Source of the DNA: Mesorhizobium ciceri WSM4083
GTDB lineage: Bacteria; Pseudomonadota; Alphaproteobacteria; Rhizobiales; Rhizobiaceae
Reading direction: 5' to 3'
Assembly (NCBI RefSeq): GCF_000519305.1
Contig: NZ_JAFG01000004.1
Coordinates: 496,001 to 560,000, forward strand
Length of the DNA: 64,000 nucleotides
The position numbers were made by a program, and so were the translations under genes. The notes below the pieces were generated by a model. The model saw only the letters and a program-made list of their open reading frames with translations, had not been told where the DNA came from and did not search any database. This document shows positions 1-9,035 of this stretch, piece after piece (positions within the stretch are counted from its first letter, which is position 1; every line of letters starts with the position of its first letter).

Positions 1-915
1 GTGCGCAATCCCGACTGGAAGTACGAGCAGGGCGCCTTCGCGGAAATCCACATCCATCCGATCGAGGACGAGAAGACCGCCGAACTCGGCTATGAGGCGG
101 GTGACCTCGACTACACCTGGACCGCGGTCTCCTCGATCTCGCGGCTGAAGCAGACACCGCCGCCAAAGACGACCGTCGTCGAGAAGCCTTCGCTGGCCTT
201 TGTCTGGCTCGGCATGAACCAGGATGTTGCGCCTTTCGACAATCCCAACATGCGCCGCGCGGTGCAGTACGCCGTGGATCGCAAGGCGGTGGTCGACGCC
301 GCTTATTTCGGCGCCGCGGCAACCGCTACCGGCATCATCGCGCCCGGCCTGCCTGGCCATCGCGAGAAGAACCTCTTCGATTTCGATCCGGACCGCGCCC
401 GCGACATGATCGCCAAGGAGGGGCTGGCCGGCACCACGATCACGCTCGACATCCTCAACAAGACCGAGCGGCTGACCGCGGCGCAGGTCGTGCAGTCGAA
501 CCTGCAGGATGTCGGTCTCACTGTGGAGATCAAGCAGAACGACAGCGGCACCTTCTGGACGCTTGGCGCCAAGGAAGGCGACTACTACAAGAAGCTGCAG
601 ATGATCATCAGCCGCTTCTCCATGCAGCCGGACCCGAGCTGGGCCACCGCCTGGTTCACCCGCGACCAGATCGGCGTCTGGAACTGGGAGCGTTTTTCCA
701 GCGAGGAATTCGACAAGCTCAACGCCGAGGGCATGGTCGAGCTCGACCCGGCAAAACGCGATGTCATCTACAAGAAGCTGCAGGACCTCATGGAGGAGAA
801 CGGCAACTACGTTTTCCTGACGCATGAGGTCACCGGCATCATGAATCGAGACACGCTTGTGGCCGGCTTGAAGCCGAACGGCGAACCCGTGTTCACCGAC
901 TTCAAACCGGCATGA
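1..915 (+). CDS. ABC transporter substrate-binding protein, family 5 (oligopeptide type), 5' end missing
   Basis: This is the C-terminal 304 residues of a periplasmic peptide/nickel-type (SBP_bac_5) binding protein. The reading frame is open from the first base, so the signal peptide and N-lobe lie outside the window; full family members are about 500-550 residues. Visible family features are the 'FDNPNMRRAVQYAVDR' segment and a C-terminal part with an aromatic-rich 'TAWFTRDQIGVWNW' stretch. It is followed after 52 bp by the DppB/DppC-like permeases and two ATPases, so it supplies the substrate for that importer. The ligand cannot be read from the sequence; a dipeptide or oligopeptide is the default for the family. 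Confidence 0.9.
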   Translation: MRNPDWKYEQGAFAEIHIHPIEDEKTAELGYEAGDLDYTWTAVSSISRLKQTPPPKTTVVEKPSLAFVWLGMNQDVAPFDNPNMRRAVQYAVDRKAVVDAAYFGAAATATGIIAPGLPGHREKNLFDFDPDRARDMIAKEGLAGTTITLDILNKTERLTAAQVVQSNLQDVGLTVEIKQNDSGTFWTLGAKEGDYYKKLQMIISRFSMQPDPSWATAWFTRDQIGVWNWERFSSEEFDKLNAEGMVELDPAKRDVIYKKLQDLMEENGNYVFLTHEVTGIMNRDTLVAGLKPNGEPVFTDFKPA

Positions 916-925
916 TATCGGCGGG

Positions 926-940
926 CGGGGCTCGTCCCCG
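926..940 (+). promoter_or_regulatory. Small stem-loop between binding-protein and permease genes
   Basis: CGGGG (926-930) and CCCCG (936-940) form a 5-bp stem with a CTCGT loop, 10 bases after the binding-protein stop codon. It is not followed by a T-run. A structure here could protect the 3' end of the binding-protein message or reduce read-through into the permease genes. It is weak alone; similar but stronger stem-loops follow two other binding-protein genes in the window. Confidence 0.3.
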
Positions 941-967
941 TCAAAGACCGTCCGACAGGTACCGAAA

Positions 968-1915
968 ATGATCCGCTACGCCCTCAAGCGTCTGTGGCTT
1001 GGCGCCATTATCATCAGCGTGGCCATGATGATGATGTTCGCCATGGTTTACCTCATTCCCGGCGACCCGGCCTCCGTCGCGCTGGGGCCGCGCGCGACGC
1101 CGGAGATGATGGAGGCGCTACGTGTGCGCATGGGCCTCGACCAGCCGGTTTGGCGGCAGTTCCTGCATTTCTACGGATCGGTCTTGCGCGGCGATCTCGG
1201 CACCGAGGTGCTGTCAGATCGGCCAGTTCTGGACGTGGTGATGGAACAGCTTCCGTTCACGCTGGCGCTGGTGGTCGGCGGCATCACCTGGTCGGTGGCG
1301 CTGGGCATCCCGCTTGGCTGCATCGCAGCGGTGCGGCGCGGCGGCTTTGTCGATCAGGTCATCGGGGTGCTGTCGGTGGCGATGATCGCCGTGCCATCCT
1401 TCGTCGTCGCCATCTATTCGCTGCTGGTGTTTGCGGTCGCCCTGCAATGGCTGCCGGCGATCGGCGCCGGCGAACCGGGCGATCTCGCCAGCCGGCTTCA
1501 GCACCTCATCCTGCCGTCGCTGGCGGTCGGCCTAGGCTGGATCGGCTACATCTCGCGCATGGTGCGCGCCTCGATGCTGGAGACGCTCGAGGCCAGCCAT
1601 ATCCGCACGGCGCGCGCCTTCGGCCTGACCGAGCACCGGATCGTTTACACCTACGCCCTGCGCATCGCCGTGCTGCCGACCATCACCTTGCTCGGCGTCG
1701 GCATCGGCCACATGCTGTCGTCTTCCGTCTTCGCCGAAATCGTCTTTGCCCGTCCCGGCATCGGCAAGCTGGTCTATGAGGCGATCTCGGTGCGCAACTA
1801 TCCCATCGTCTCCGGAGCCGTGCTGGTCACCACGGTCTTCTTCGTTCTCGTCAACGTAGCAGCCGACATCCTCGTCGGTATCTTGGATCCCCGTGTCAGA
1901 TCAAGTTTCAACTGA
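968..1915 (+). CDS. ABC transporter permease, DppB/OppB family
   Basis: This inner-membrane subunit of a peptide-type importer has 315 residues, the normal length for the family. The N-terminus 'MIRYALKRLWLG' with an immediate hydrophobic segment and 'YLIPGDPAS' is typical of DppB proteins. An EAA-like cytoplasmic loop ('ARAFGLTEHRIVYTYALR', about residues 215-232) should contact the ATPases. Five to six transmembrane segments are apparent. The gene overlaps the next permease by 23 bp, which indicates an operon with translational coupling. Confidence 0.92.
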   Translation: MIRYALKRLWLGAIIISVAMMMMFAMVYLIPGDPASVALGPRATPEMMEALRVRMGLDQPVWRQFLHFYGSVLRGDLGTEVLSDRPVLDVVMEQLPFTLALVVGGITWSVALGIPLGCIAAVRRGGFVDQVIGVLSVAMIAVPSFVVAIYSLLVFAVALQWLPAIGAGEPGDLASRLQHLILPSLAVGLGWIGYISRMVRASMLETLEASHIRTARAFGLTEHRIVYTYALRIAVLPTITLLGVGIGHMLSSSVFAEIVFARPGIGKLVYEAISVRNYPIVSGAVLVTTVFFVLVNVAADILVGILDPRVRSSFN

Positions 1916-2783
1916 GCTGCCATCCCGCAGCTTCCGTCTCGGCATGATATGGCGCACCTTGCGCCGCATCATGCGCGAGCCGCTCGGCGCGATCGGCCTG
2001 ACGCTGGTGACGGTGGTGGTGCTGTCGGCGGTCTTCGCCAGCCTCCTGACCAGCTATGCGCCGAGCAAGATATCGCCGGCCCAACGCTTCGCTTCGCCGA
2101 GCCTCCTGCATCTGCTCGGCACCGACCATCTCGGCCGCGATCTTCTCACCCGGGTGCTCTATGGCGGACGCGTCGCGCTTTTGATCGCGCTGGGCGCGAC
2201 AGCGGTGTCGCTGGTTGTCGGCGTCGTGCTTGGGCTGATCGCAGGCTATGGGCCGCGCTGGCTCGACAATGTGCTGCTGCTGATCTTCGACGCCGTGAAG
2301 AGCTTTCCCACCGTCATGCTGGCGCTGACGCTGGTCACCCTGTTCGGCCCCTCGCTCTACGCGGTGGTGCTGGTGGTGATGCTGGTCAATGTACCGGGCT
2401 ACGCCCGCATCATCCGAACCCAGACGCTGGTGCTGAAATCGGCCGAACATGTCATGGCGGCGCGCTCGATGGGGGCAACCGCCGGCCGCATCCTGCGCGT
2501 CCATATCCTGCCCAACATCATCGGCCCGATCCTGATCCTGATATCGATGGACATTCCCGTGGTGGTGGCGATCGAGGCCGGCATGAGCTTCCTCGGGCTA
2601 GGCGTGCGGCCGCCGACGCCGAGCTGGGGCGCGATCCTCAATGACGGCTTCGCCAACATCCGCGATTCCTACTGGATCGTGATTGCCGGCGGCCTGCCCA
2701 TCGTGCTGACCACGCTCGGTTTCACCTTCTTCGGCGAGACGCTGCGCGACCTCTTCGATCCCAGGCTGAAGGGGCGCTCATGA
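1893..2783 (+). CDS. ABC transporter permease, DppC/OppC family
   Basis: This is the second permease of the peptide-type importer (296 residues from the GTG at 1893). An in-frame ATG at 1944 is an alternative start and would remove 17 residues. The OppC-type N-terminal transmembrane segment is followed by 'HLLGTDHLGRDLLTRVLYGGR', split here by normal family variation, and the EAA loop 'AARSMGATAGRILRVHILP' lies near residue 190. The gene overlaps the upstream permease by 23 bp and shares ATGA with the downstream ATPase gene. It works as a heterodimer with the DppB-like subunit. Confidence 0.92.
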   Translation: MSDQVSTELPSRSFRLGMIWRTLRRIMREPLGAIGLTLVTVVVLSAVFASLLTSYAPSKISPAQRFASPSLLHLLGTDHLGRDLLTRVLYGGRVALLIALGATAVSLVVGVVLGLIAGYGPRWLDNVLLLIFDAVKSFPTVMLALTLVTLFGPSLYAVVLVVMLVNVPGYARIIRTQTLVLKSAEHVMAARSMGATAGRILRVHILPNIIGPILILISMDIPVVVAIEAGMSFLGLGVRPPTPSWGAILNDGFANIRDSYWIVIAGGLPIVLTTLGFTFFGETLRDLFDPRLKGRS

Positions 2784-3763
2784 CGGTTCTCGAGGTCAAG
2801 AATCTGAGCGTCGCCTTCCACACCGAGGCCGGGCGGCTGGAGGCGCTGAAGCAGGTGAGCTTTTCCGTACCAGCCAACCGCAGCGTCGGCGTGGTCGGCG
2901 AATCCGGCTGCGGGAAATCGACGCTCATCAACGCCATTCTCGGCCTGCTCGCCGACAATGGCGAGATATTGTCGGGCGAGATCATCTTCGAGGGCGACAA
3001 GGACCTTGCCCGGCTCGACCCGACCGCGATGCGCGGCCTGCGCGGCCAAAGGATCGCCACCGTTTTCCAGGACCCGATGGGTGCGCTCAACCCGGTGCTG
3101 TCGGTGGGGCGTCAGATGCGCGACATCCAGTATCGCTCGAACCTGTCGAAGCGGGACAAGGATGCGCGCTCGGTCGCAATGCTGCGCAAGGTTCGTATTC
3201 CCGATCCGGAAAGCCGGCTGACGCAGTTTCCGCACGAATTCTCCGGCGGCATGAAGCAGCGCATCGCCATCGCCATGGCGCTGATGATGGAACCGGCGCT
3301 GCTGATCGCCGACGAGCCGACAACTGCGCTCGATGCGACGCTGGAGGTGGCCACCATCGAACTGCTCAAGGATCTGCAGCGCGACATCGGCTGCTCGGTG
3401 CTGTTCATCTCGCATCATCTGGGCGTGATTGCCGAACTCTGCGACGAGATGATCGTGATGTATGCCGGTGAGGTGGTGGAGAGCGGCACGACTCGGGAGA
3501 TCTTCCACGATGCGCGCCATCCTTACACGCAGAAGCTTTTGGCCTGTGATCCCGCGCGGCTGTCGCAGCGGGTTGCCCGCCTGCCGACCATTGCCGGGAC
3601 CTTGCCGGATTTGCGCCGCCGGCCGAGCGGCTGCGTCTTCCAGCCGCGCTGCGACCGCGCCGACGCCCAATGCCTGACGGTGCCTCCCTCAGCCCTTATC
3701 GGGGGGGCTCACATTGCTCGCTGCTGGCATGCGGATATCCCCTTGGAAGGGGTGCACGCATGA
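2780..3763 (+). CDS. Peptide-type ABC transporter ATP-binding protein, DppD/OppD family
   Basis: This is one of two ATPases that power the importer (327 residues). Walker A is GESGCGKST at residues 40-48, the signature is 'FSGGMKQR', Walker B is 'LLIADEPTTALD' and the H-loop is 'ISHHLG'. The C-terminus carries the oligopeptide-transporter extension with its Cys-containing 'RPSGCVFQPRC' motif. Start and stop codons overlap those of its neighbours (ATGA at both ends), so translation of permease and ATPases is coupled. Length and motif order are normal. Confidence 0.93.
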   Translation: MTVLEVKNLSVAFHTEAGRLEALKQVSFSVPANRSVGVVGESGCGKSTLINAILGLLADNGEILSGEIIFEGDKDLARLDPTAMRGLRGQRIATVFQDPMGALNPVLSVGRQMRDIQYRSNLSKRDKDARSVAMLRKVRIPDPESRLTQFPHEFSGGMKQRIAIAMALMMEPALLIADEPTTALDATLEVATIELLKDLQRDIGCSVLFISHHLGVIAELCDEMIVMYAGEVVESGTTREIFHDARHPYTQKLLACDPARLSQRVARLPTIAGTLPDLRRRPSGCVFQPRCDRADAQCLTVPPSALIGGAHIARCWHADIPLEGVHA

Positions 3764-4734
3764 GCTCCGACCTGCTCCGTGTCAGCGATTTGCGCGTCTC
3801 GTTCCGGGTCGGCGGCCTGTCCGCCAGGCTTGCCGGGCGGGCCAGCGAGATCGAAGCGGTCTCCGGCGTCAGCTTCACGCTTCAACGAGGCAGCACCTTC
3901 GCGCTGGTCGGCGAATCCGGCTCGGGCAAGACGACGCTGGCGCGCACGCTCAACGGTCTTCAGCCCGTGAAAGCGGGCACGATCCTGTTTGAAGGGCAGG
4001 AACTGCAGGGCCTGTCCAACGCCGCGATGAAACCGGTGCGGCGGCGCATGCCGATGATGTTCCAGGATCCGGTCGGATCGTTGTCGCCGCGGCTCAGCGT
4101 GCGGTCGCTGCTGTCGGAGCCTTTCGTCATTCACGGACTGTCGGATCGCGATCTCAACGCCGAAGTCACACGACTTCTTGCACTGGTCGGGCTGCCGCGC
4201 GATTTCGCCGACCGCTACCCGCACCAGCTTTCCGGCGGCCAGGCGCGCCGCGTCGGTGTGGCGCGGGCGATCGCGCTGGACCCGGTTCTGGTCGTCGCCG
4301 ACGAGCCGACAGCCGGCCTCGACGTCTCGGTGCAGGGAGAGGTGCTGAACCTGCTCAATGACCTGCGCGACCGCATGGGCCTGTCGATGCTGATCATCAC
4401 CCACAATCTGCATGTCGTGCGCCAGATCGCCGACCGCATGGCGGTGATGTATCTCGGACGCTTCGTCGAGCAGGGCGAAACCGAAGCGATCTTCCGCGCG
4501 CCGCATCACCCCTATACGGCGGCCCTTCTGTCCGCCAATCCGGAGCCCGATCCCGACAGGGTGCATCAGCGCATCACGCTGCCGGCTGACGTTCCGTCCC
4601 TGCTGGCGCGCCCTTCAGGCTGCGAATTCCACACACGCTGCCCGCAGGCCCAGGGCCGTTGCGCGGTGGATGTCCCTACCCCGGTCGCTGTCGGCGACAG
4701 CCGCCTGACCTGCCATTTCCCGCTGAACACGTAA
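3760..4734 (+). CDS. Peptide-type ABC transporter ATP-binding protein, DppF/OppF family
   Basis: This is the second ATPase of the peptide-type importer. The ATG at 3760 is chosen over an upstream in-frame start at 3670, because it overlaps the previous stop as ATGA and because the protein then begins at the family-typical 'MSSDLLRVSDLRVSF' (324 residues). Walker A is GESGSGKTT (residues 51-59), the signature is 'LSGGQARR' and Walker B is 'LVVADEPTAGLD'. The C-terminal 'RPSGCEFHTRC' extension matches the OppF type. It would pair with the DppD-like ATPase. Confidence 0.93.
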   Translation: MSSDLLRVSDLRVSFRVGGLSARLAGRASEIEAVSGVSFTLQRGSTFALVGESGSGKTTLARTLNGLQPVKAGTILFEGQELQGLSNAAMKPVRRRMPMMFQDPVGSLSPRLSVRSLLSEPFVIHGLSDRDLNAEVTRLLALVGLPRDFADRYPHQLSGGQARRVGVARAIALDPVLVVADEPTAGLDVSVQGEVLNLLNDLRDRMGLSMLIITHNLHVVRQIADRMAVMYLGRFVEQGETEAIFRAPHHPYTAALLSANPEPDPDRVHQRITLPADVPSLLARPSGCEFHTRCPQAQGRCAVDVPTPVAVGDSRLTCHFPLNT

Positions 4735-4782
4735 GGATCGCCACCGGCGCAAGTGTCGGCCGGGGCGTCGAGAGGAGCCGCC

Positions 4783-6810
4783 ATGCAAGATATTCGCGTC
4801 GTGACCGATTTCCCGCGCAAAATCCGCGAGATCGAGAACCTGTGGATTCCGATGCCGGACGGCGTCAAGCTGGCGACTCGAATCTGGCTGCCGGAAGACG
4901 CCGAGGCCGATCCGGTGCCGGCGATCCTCGAATATTTGCCCTATCGCAAGCGCGACGGAACGGTGGAGCGCGATGCGCTGACGCATCCCTATTTCGCCGG
5001 TCACGGCTATGCCGGCGTGCGGGTCGATATGCGCGGCTCGGGCGACAGCGAGGGGCTGTGCAAGGGCGAGTACCTGAAGCAGGAACAGGATGACTGCCTG
5101 GCGGTCATCGAATGGCTGGCCCGGCAGCCTTGGTGTTCGGGAAGCGTCGGCATGATCGGCATCTCCTGGGGCGGCTTCAACGGGCTGCAGGTCGCGGCCC
5201 GCCGGCCGCCGGCGCTGAAAGCCGTCGTCTCGCTTTGCTCGACCGACGACCGCTACAACGACGATGTGCATTATCTGGGCGGCGCCATGATGTGCGACAA
5301 TCTGATGTGGGGAACCACCGCCTGGGCCATCGCCATGACCCCGCCCGACCCGCTCATTGTCGGCGATCGCTGGCGCGATCTTTGGGAGCAGCGGCTGAAC
5401 GGCAACGGCATCTGGATGCAGGACTGGTTCGAACACCAGCGCCGCGACGATTTCTACAAGCACGGCTCGATCTGCGAGGACTATTCCGATGTCGAAATCC
5501 CGGTCTATGGCGTCGGCGGCTGGGCCGACGGCTATCCCAATCCGATCTTCCGGATGCTGGAAAAGCTCAGCGGTCCCCGCAAAGGGCTGATTGGACCCTG
5601 GGGCCACAAATATCCCCACTTCGCCATGCCCGGCCCGCGCATCGGCTTCCTGCAGGAGTGCCTGCGCTGGTGGGATCAGCATCTCAAGGGCATCGACACC
5701 GGCATTGCCGACGAGCCGATGCTGCGCGCCTGGATCCAGGACCCCGCACGGCCGGCGGCGATCTATGACGAGCGGCCCGGCCGCTGGGTGGCGGAGCCGG
5801 CGTGGCCGGGGCCCGGCGTCGGCGAAAAGGTGCTGAACCTTGCGCCGCATGTGCTGAGCGAGGCCAGGGGCGAAGATGCGATCCTGGAAATTTCATCGCC
5901 GCAGACGGCCGGCATGTCTTCCGGCGCCTGGTGCGGTTATGGCGTCATGCCGACTTTACCGGTCGACCAGCGCACGGAGGAAGGCAACGTCCTGATCTTC
6001 GAGACCGCGCCGTTGACCGAAGCGGTCGAGATCCTTGGCTTCCCGGAATTCGAGGTCAAGCTCTCCTCCGACAAGCCGGTCGCGCTTCTCTCCGCCACGC
6101 TGTCGCAGGTGTTCCCGGAAGGTGCTGCCTCGCGCGTCAGCTACGGCATCCTCAATCTGAGCCATCGCAACGATGATCTGGACATCGCACCCATGGTGCC
6201 GGGCCAGGCGGAATCGGTGCGCATCAAGCTGCGCTGTTGCGGGCAGCGTTTCGAGGTTGGCGAGCGTATCCGGCTGGCACTGGCGACATCGCATTGGCCG
6301 ATCGTCTTCCCGACCGCCGAGCAGGCGACGTTATCGATCCATTGCGGCGACAGCCGGCTGATCCTGCCGGTGCGCCCACCGCAGAAGCTGGACGACACGC
6401 TGGGGGCTTTCTTGGGCGCGGAAAGCGCCACGCCGATGGAGCAGGAGGTGCTGGCCAAGGGCGACGGTTTCCAGCGCTCGGTGTCGACGGACCAGGTCAC
6501 CGGCGAGACCGTCTACCAGGTCGTCAATGACGGCGGCACGGTGCTGCATCCGCATACGGGAATCGTCGTTTCAGCCAAGCATGTCGACCGGTTCTCCATT
6601 CATCCCGACGACCCGAACTCGGCGGTCGGCACCTGCACCTGGGAAAAGTCCTATGGCCGCGGCGACTGGCAAGTGCGTCTTTCGGTGAAGGCGACGGTAC
6701 GGGCGCTGCGCGACGTCTGGCGGATCGAGACCTACATCACCGCCCATGACGGAGATGAAGTGGTCGTCGACCGCAGCGAGGTCAAGGAGTATCCGCGCGA
6801 TCTCAACTGA
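4783..6810 (+). CDS. CocE/NonD family hydrolase (peptidase S15 type)
   Basis: This alpha/beta-hydrolase has an X-Pro dipeptidyl-peptidase (S15) catalytic domain and a C-terminal jelly-roll (PepX_C) domain; 675 residues is normal. The nucleophile elbow is GISWGG with Ser128. The acid lies in 'GGWADGYPNP' and the likely catalytic His in 'GPWGHKYPH'. The ATG at 4783 is preferred to the GTG at 4753 because an AGAGGAG ribosome-binding site lies just upstream and the protein then starts at 'MQDIRVV'. It follows the peptide-type importer by 48 bp in the same direction, so it probably hydrolyses an imported amide or ester. A peptide is one option; acylated small molecules are another. There is no signal peptide, so it is cytoplasmic. 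Confidence 0.85.
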   Translation: MQDIRVVTDFPRKIREIENLWIPMPDGVKLATRIWLPEDAEADPVPAILEYLPYRKRDGTVERDALTHPYFAGHGYAGVRVDMRGSGDSEGLCKGEYLKQEQDDCLAVIEWLARQPWCSGSVGMIGISWGGFNGLQVAARRPPALKAVVSLCSTDDRYNDDVHYLGGAMMCDNLMWGTTAWAIAMTPPDPLIVGDRWRDLWEQRLNGNGIWMQDWFEHQRRDDFYKHGSICEDYSDVEIPVYGVGGWADGYPNPIFRMLEKLSGPRKGLIGPWGHKYPHFAMPGPRIGFLQECLRWWDQHLKGIDTGIADEPMLRAWIQDPARPAAIYDERPGRWVAEPAWPGPGVGEKVLNLAPHVLSEARGEDAILEISSPQTAGMSSGAWCGYGVMPTLPVDQRTEEGNVLIFETAPLTEAVEILGFPEFEVKLSSDKPVALLSATLSQVFPEGAASRVSYGILNLSHRNDDLDIAPMVPGQAESVRIKLRCCGQRFEVGERIRLALATSHWPIVFPTAEQATLSIHCGDSRLILPVRPPQKLDDTLGAFLGAESATPMEQEVLAKGDGFQRSVSTDQVTGETVYQVVNDGGTVLHPHTGIVVSAKHVDRFSIHPDDPNSAVGTCTWEKSYGRGDWQVRLSVKATVRALRDVWRIETYITAHDGDEVVVDRSEVKEYPRDLN

Positions 6811-6824
6811 AAGCGGCTGCGAGG

Positions 6825-7730
6825 CTACAGCTGGGCCATCGACTTCGGCAAGGCAGCCGCCAGCGCATCGACGGCCAGCCGCACCTTCAGCGGCAGATGC
6901 GGCGTCTGCAGCCAAAGCGCGTGGCAGTCGTAGAGATATTGCGGCTGGTCCGGCAACAGCGCCACCAGCGCGCCGGCCTGAATGCGCTCGCGCACCAGCC
7001 ACCAGGGCAGCCAGGCCAGCCCCATGCCGTCGGCGGCCGCGTCAGCGATGGCATCGAGATCGTCGAGCCGCAGCCGGCCGGTTGGTGTGATCTCGAGCGT
7101 GGGTTGCCCCTCGCGCACAAACAGCCACGGCTGAACGACCTGGCCGAGCCGGCGGTAGACAATCGCCTGATGGTCGGCGAGATTCTCGATACGCCGCGGC
7201 TCGCCATGAATTCTGAGATAGGAGAGCGCTGCGCAGACGACCATGCCCTGGCGCGCGACGCGACGCGCAATCACCCCCGCCTCGTCCAGAGTGCCGGTGC
7301 GGATGGCGAGATCATAGCCATCCTCGGCGAGATCGGCGAAGCGGTCGCTGAGCGACAGGTCGAGTTCCAGCATCGGATATTGCCGGGCGAGTTTCAGCAG
7401 CACGGGCGTCACGCAGTGGCGACCGAAATGCGCCGGCATGGTGACGCGCAGTTTTCCGCGTGGCTCCGAAAACTGGTCGGCGGCGAGCGCATCGGCGGCT
7501 TCGGCTTCGGCCAGCACAAGCCTGCAGCGTTCATAGTAAGCGCGGCCGAAGTCGGTCAGGCTCTGCCGTCGCGTGGTCCGGTTGAGCAGGCGAACGCCCA
7601 GCCGCTCCTCGAGAAACCGGACATGCTTGCCGACCATTGGCCCAGACAGGTCGAGGGCGACCGCTGCTGCCGTGAACGAGCCGAGATCGACGGCCTTGAC
7701 GAACACGGCCATGCTTTCGAGCCGATCCAT
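6825..7730 (-). CDS. LysR family transcriptional regulator
   Basis: This 301-residue protein has the N-terminal winged helix-turn-helix ('MDRLESMAVFVKAVDLGSFT', recognition helix near residues 20-45) and a C-terminal LysR substrate-binding domain. Sequence style ('LSDRFADLAEDGYDLAIR') places it in the large CrgA/YafC-like group that often controls neighbouring oxidoreductases. It is divergent from the dehydrogenase at 7832 across a 101-bp spacer, the usual layout for a LysR regulator and its target. It converges on the CocE hydrolase with 14 bp between stops. The inducer is unknown. Confidence 0.92.
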   Translation of the reverse strand: MDRLESMAVFVKAVDLGSFTAAAVALDLSGPMVGKHVRFLEERLGVRLLNRTTRRQSLTDFGRAYYERCRLVLAEAEAADALAADQFSEPRGKLRVTMPAHFGRHCVTPVLLKLARQYPMLELDLSLSDRFADLAEDGYDLAIRTGTLDEAGVIARRVARQGMVVCAALSYLRIHGEPRRIENLADHQAIVYRRLGQVVQPWLFVREGQPTLEITPTGRLRLDDLDAIADAAADGMGLAWLPWWLVRERIQAGALVALLPDQPQYLYDCHALWLQTPHLPLKVRLAVDALAAALPKSMAQL

Positions 7731-7831
7731 ATTGGGAACTCCTGGTTTCTACTGTTCTTCCCTTACAGCCATTTATCCCCGGCAACCCTGACTGCATAGC
7801 TCATTCGGTTCAGATGATTTGGAGTACCCGA

Positions 7832-8821
7832 ATGACACGCGTAGTTCGCTTTCGCCAGCATGGTGGCCCCGAGGTTCTGCGCATCAAGGATGTCGAGCTT
7901 CCTCCACCGGGTCCGGGCGAAGTTCAAATCCGCGTCAAGGCGCTCGGCCTCAATCGCGCCGAAGCGCTGCTGCGCGCGGGTTCCTATATCGAGACGCCGA
8001 CGCTGCCCTCCGGGCTTGGCCTCGAAGCTGCCGGCGTCATCGAGGCGGTGGGCGAAGGTGTTAGGGATTTCGCGCCAGGCGACAGCGTCAGTGTCATCCC
8101 GCCGCAATCGATGATCCGCTGGCCGGCCTATGGCGAGCTTGCCACCTATCCCGCCGAACTTGTCGTCAGGCATCCGCGCTCGCTCGACTGGCAGACGGCA
8201 GCGGCGGTCTGGATGCAGTATCTCACCGCCTATGGCGCGCTGATCGATATCGCCAGGCTGCGCAGCGGAGACCACGTGGTGATCACCGCGGCGTCGAGCA
8301 GCGTCGGGCTTGCGGCGATCCAGACCGCCAACAGGGTCGGCGCGACGACGATTGCGGTGACGCGAACATCGGCCAAGAAGCAGGCTCTGCTCGACGCTGG
8401 CGCGGCACATGTCATTGCCTCGGCGGAAGAGAATCTGGCCGCACGACTGAATGAAATCACCGGACCGCAAGGCGTGCGCGTGGTGCTGGATGCAATCGGC
8501 GGCCCGATCTTCGAGCCGCTGACGGCGGCGATGTCGCGTGGCGGCATCCTCATCGAATATGGCGGCCTCAGCCGCGAGCCGACGCCATTTCCGCTGCCGG
8601 CGGTGCTGGCCAAGACGCTGACACTGCGCGGCTACCTCGTCCACGAGATCACCGGCAACCCGGTGAAGCTGGAGGCCGCCAAGGCGTTCATCCTCGAAGG
8701 ACTTGAGGTTGGGACTCTAAAGCCGATCATCGACCGGACCTTTGCGTTCGACCAGATCGTAGAGGCGCACCGCTATCTGGAATCGAACGAGCAGTTCGGC
8801 AAGATCGTGGTGACGATCTGA
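7832..8821 (+). CDS. Zinc-independent alcohol dehydrogenase / quinone oxidoreductase-like (MDR) protein
   Basis: This is a medium-chain dehydrogenase/reductase of 329 residues. It has the GroES-like N-terminal domain ('MTRVVRFRQHGGPEVLR') and a Rossmann NADP-binding segment 'ITAASSSVGLAAIQTANR' near residue 150. The Cys clusters of zinc alcohol dehydrogenases are absent, which fits the quinone-oxidoreductase branch. The ATG at 7832 is chosen over 7814 because GGAG lies seven bases upstream. It is divergent from the LysR gene and probably regulated by it. The substrate, likely a quinone or enone, is not predictable. Confidence 0.88.
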   Translation: MTRVVRFRQHGGPEVLRIKDVELPPPGPGEVQIRVKALGLNRAEALLRAGSYIETPTLPSGLGLEAAGVIEAVGEGVRDFAPGDSVSVIPPQSMIRWPAYGELATYPAELVVRHPRSLDWQTAAAVWMQYLTAYGALIDIARLRSGDHVVITAASSSVGLAAIQTANRVGATTIAVTRTSAKKQALLDAGAAHVIASAEENLAARLNEITGPQGVRVVLDAIGGPIFEPLTAAMSRGGILIEYGGLSREPTPFPLPAVLAKTLTLRGYLVHEITGNPVKLEAAKAFILEGLEVGTLKPIIDRTFAFDQIVEAHRYLESNEQFGKIVVTI

Positions 8822-8839
8822 GATCGTGGTGACGGTCTG
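8802..8839 (+). repeat. 19-bp tandem duplication across a stop codon
   Basis: Bases 8802-8820 (AGATCGTGGTGACGATCTG) are repeated immediately as 8821-8839 with a single A-to-G difference. The first copy encodes the last residues of the dehydrogenase, and its stop codon straddles the junction. The second copy is outside the reading frame of the protein. This looks like a recent slippage or unequal-exchange duplication. Confidence 0.85.
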
Positions 8840-9035
8840 AGCAACGATGGCGAACAAATCACTCTTGCAGGGCAATATCGCTCTTGAAGGCGCGGCTCTG
8901 CATTCCTAACTGTCCGGTGCGGGCCGGGCCCCTCTGACTGTCGCTTTTGGCGATCGTGATGTCGGACCGCTTTAACGGGCTCGTTTCCATGTTTTCGGTC
9001 AAGCGGGCTCAATCTTTTTCGGTTTGGAGCCCCGT

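Noticed and set aside
3670..3759. N-terminal extension of the DppF-like ATPase
   Set aside because: The extension lies inside the previous gene and is unlike the family. The ATGA overlap at 3760 marks the start.
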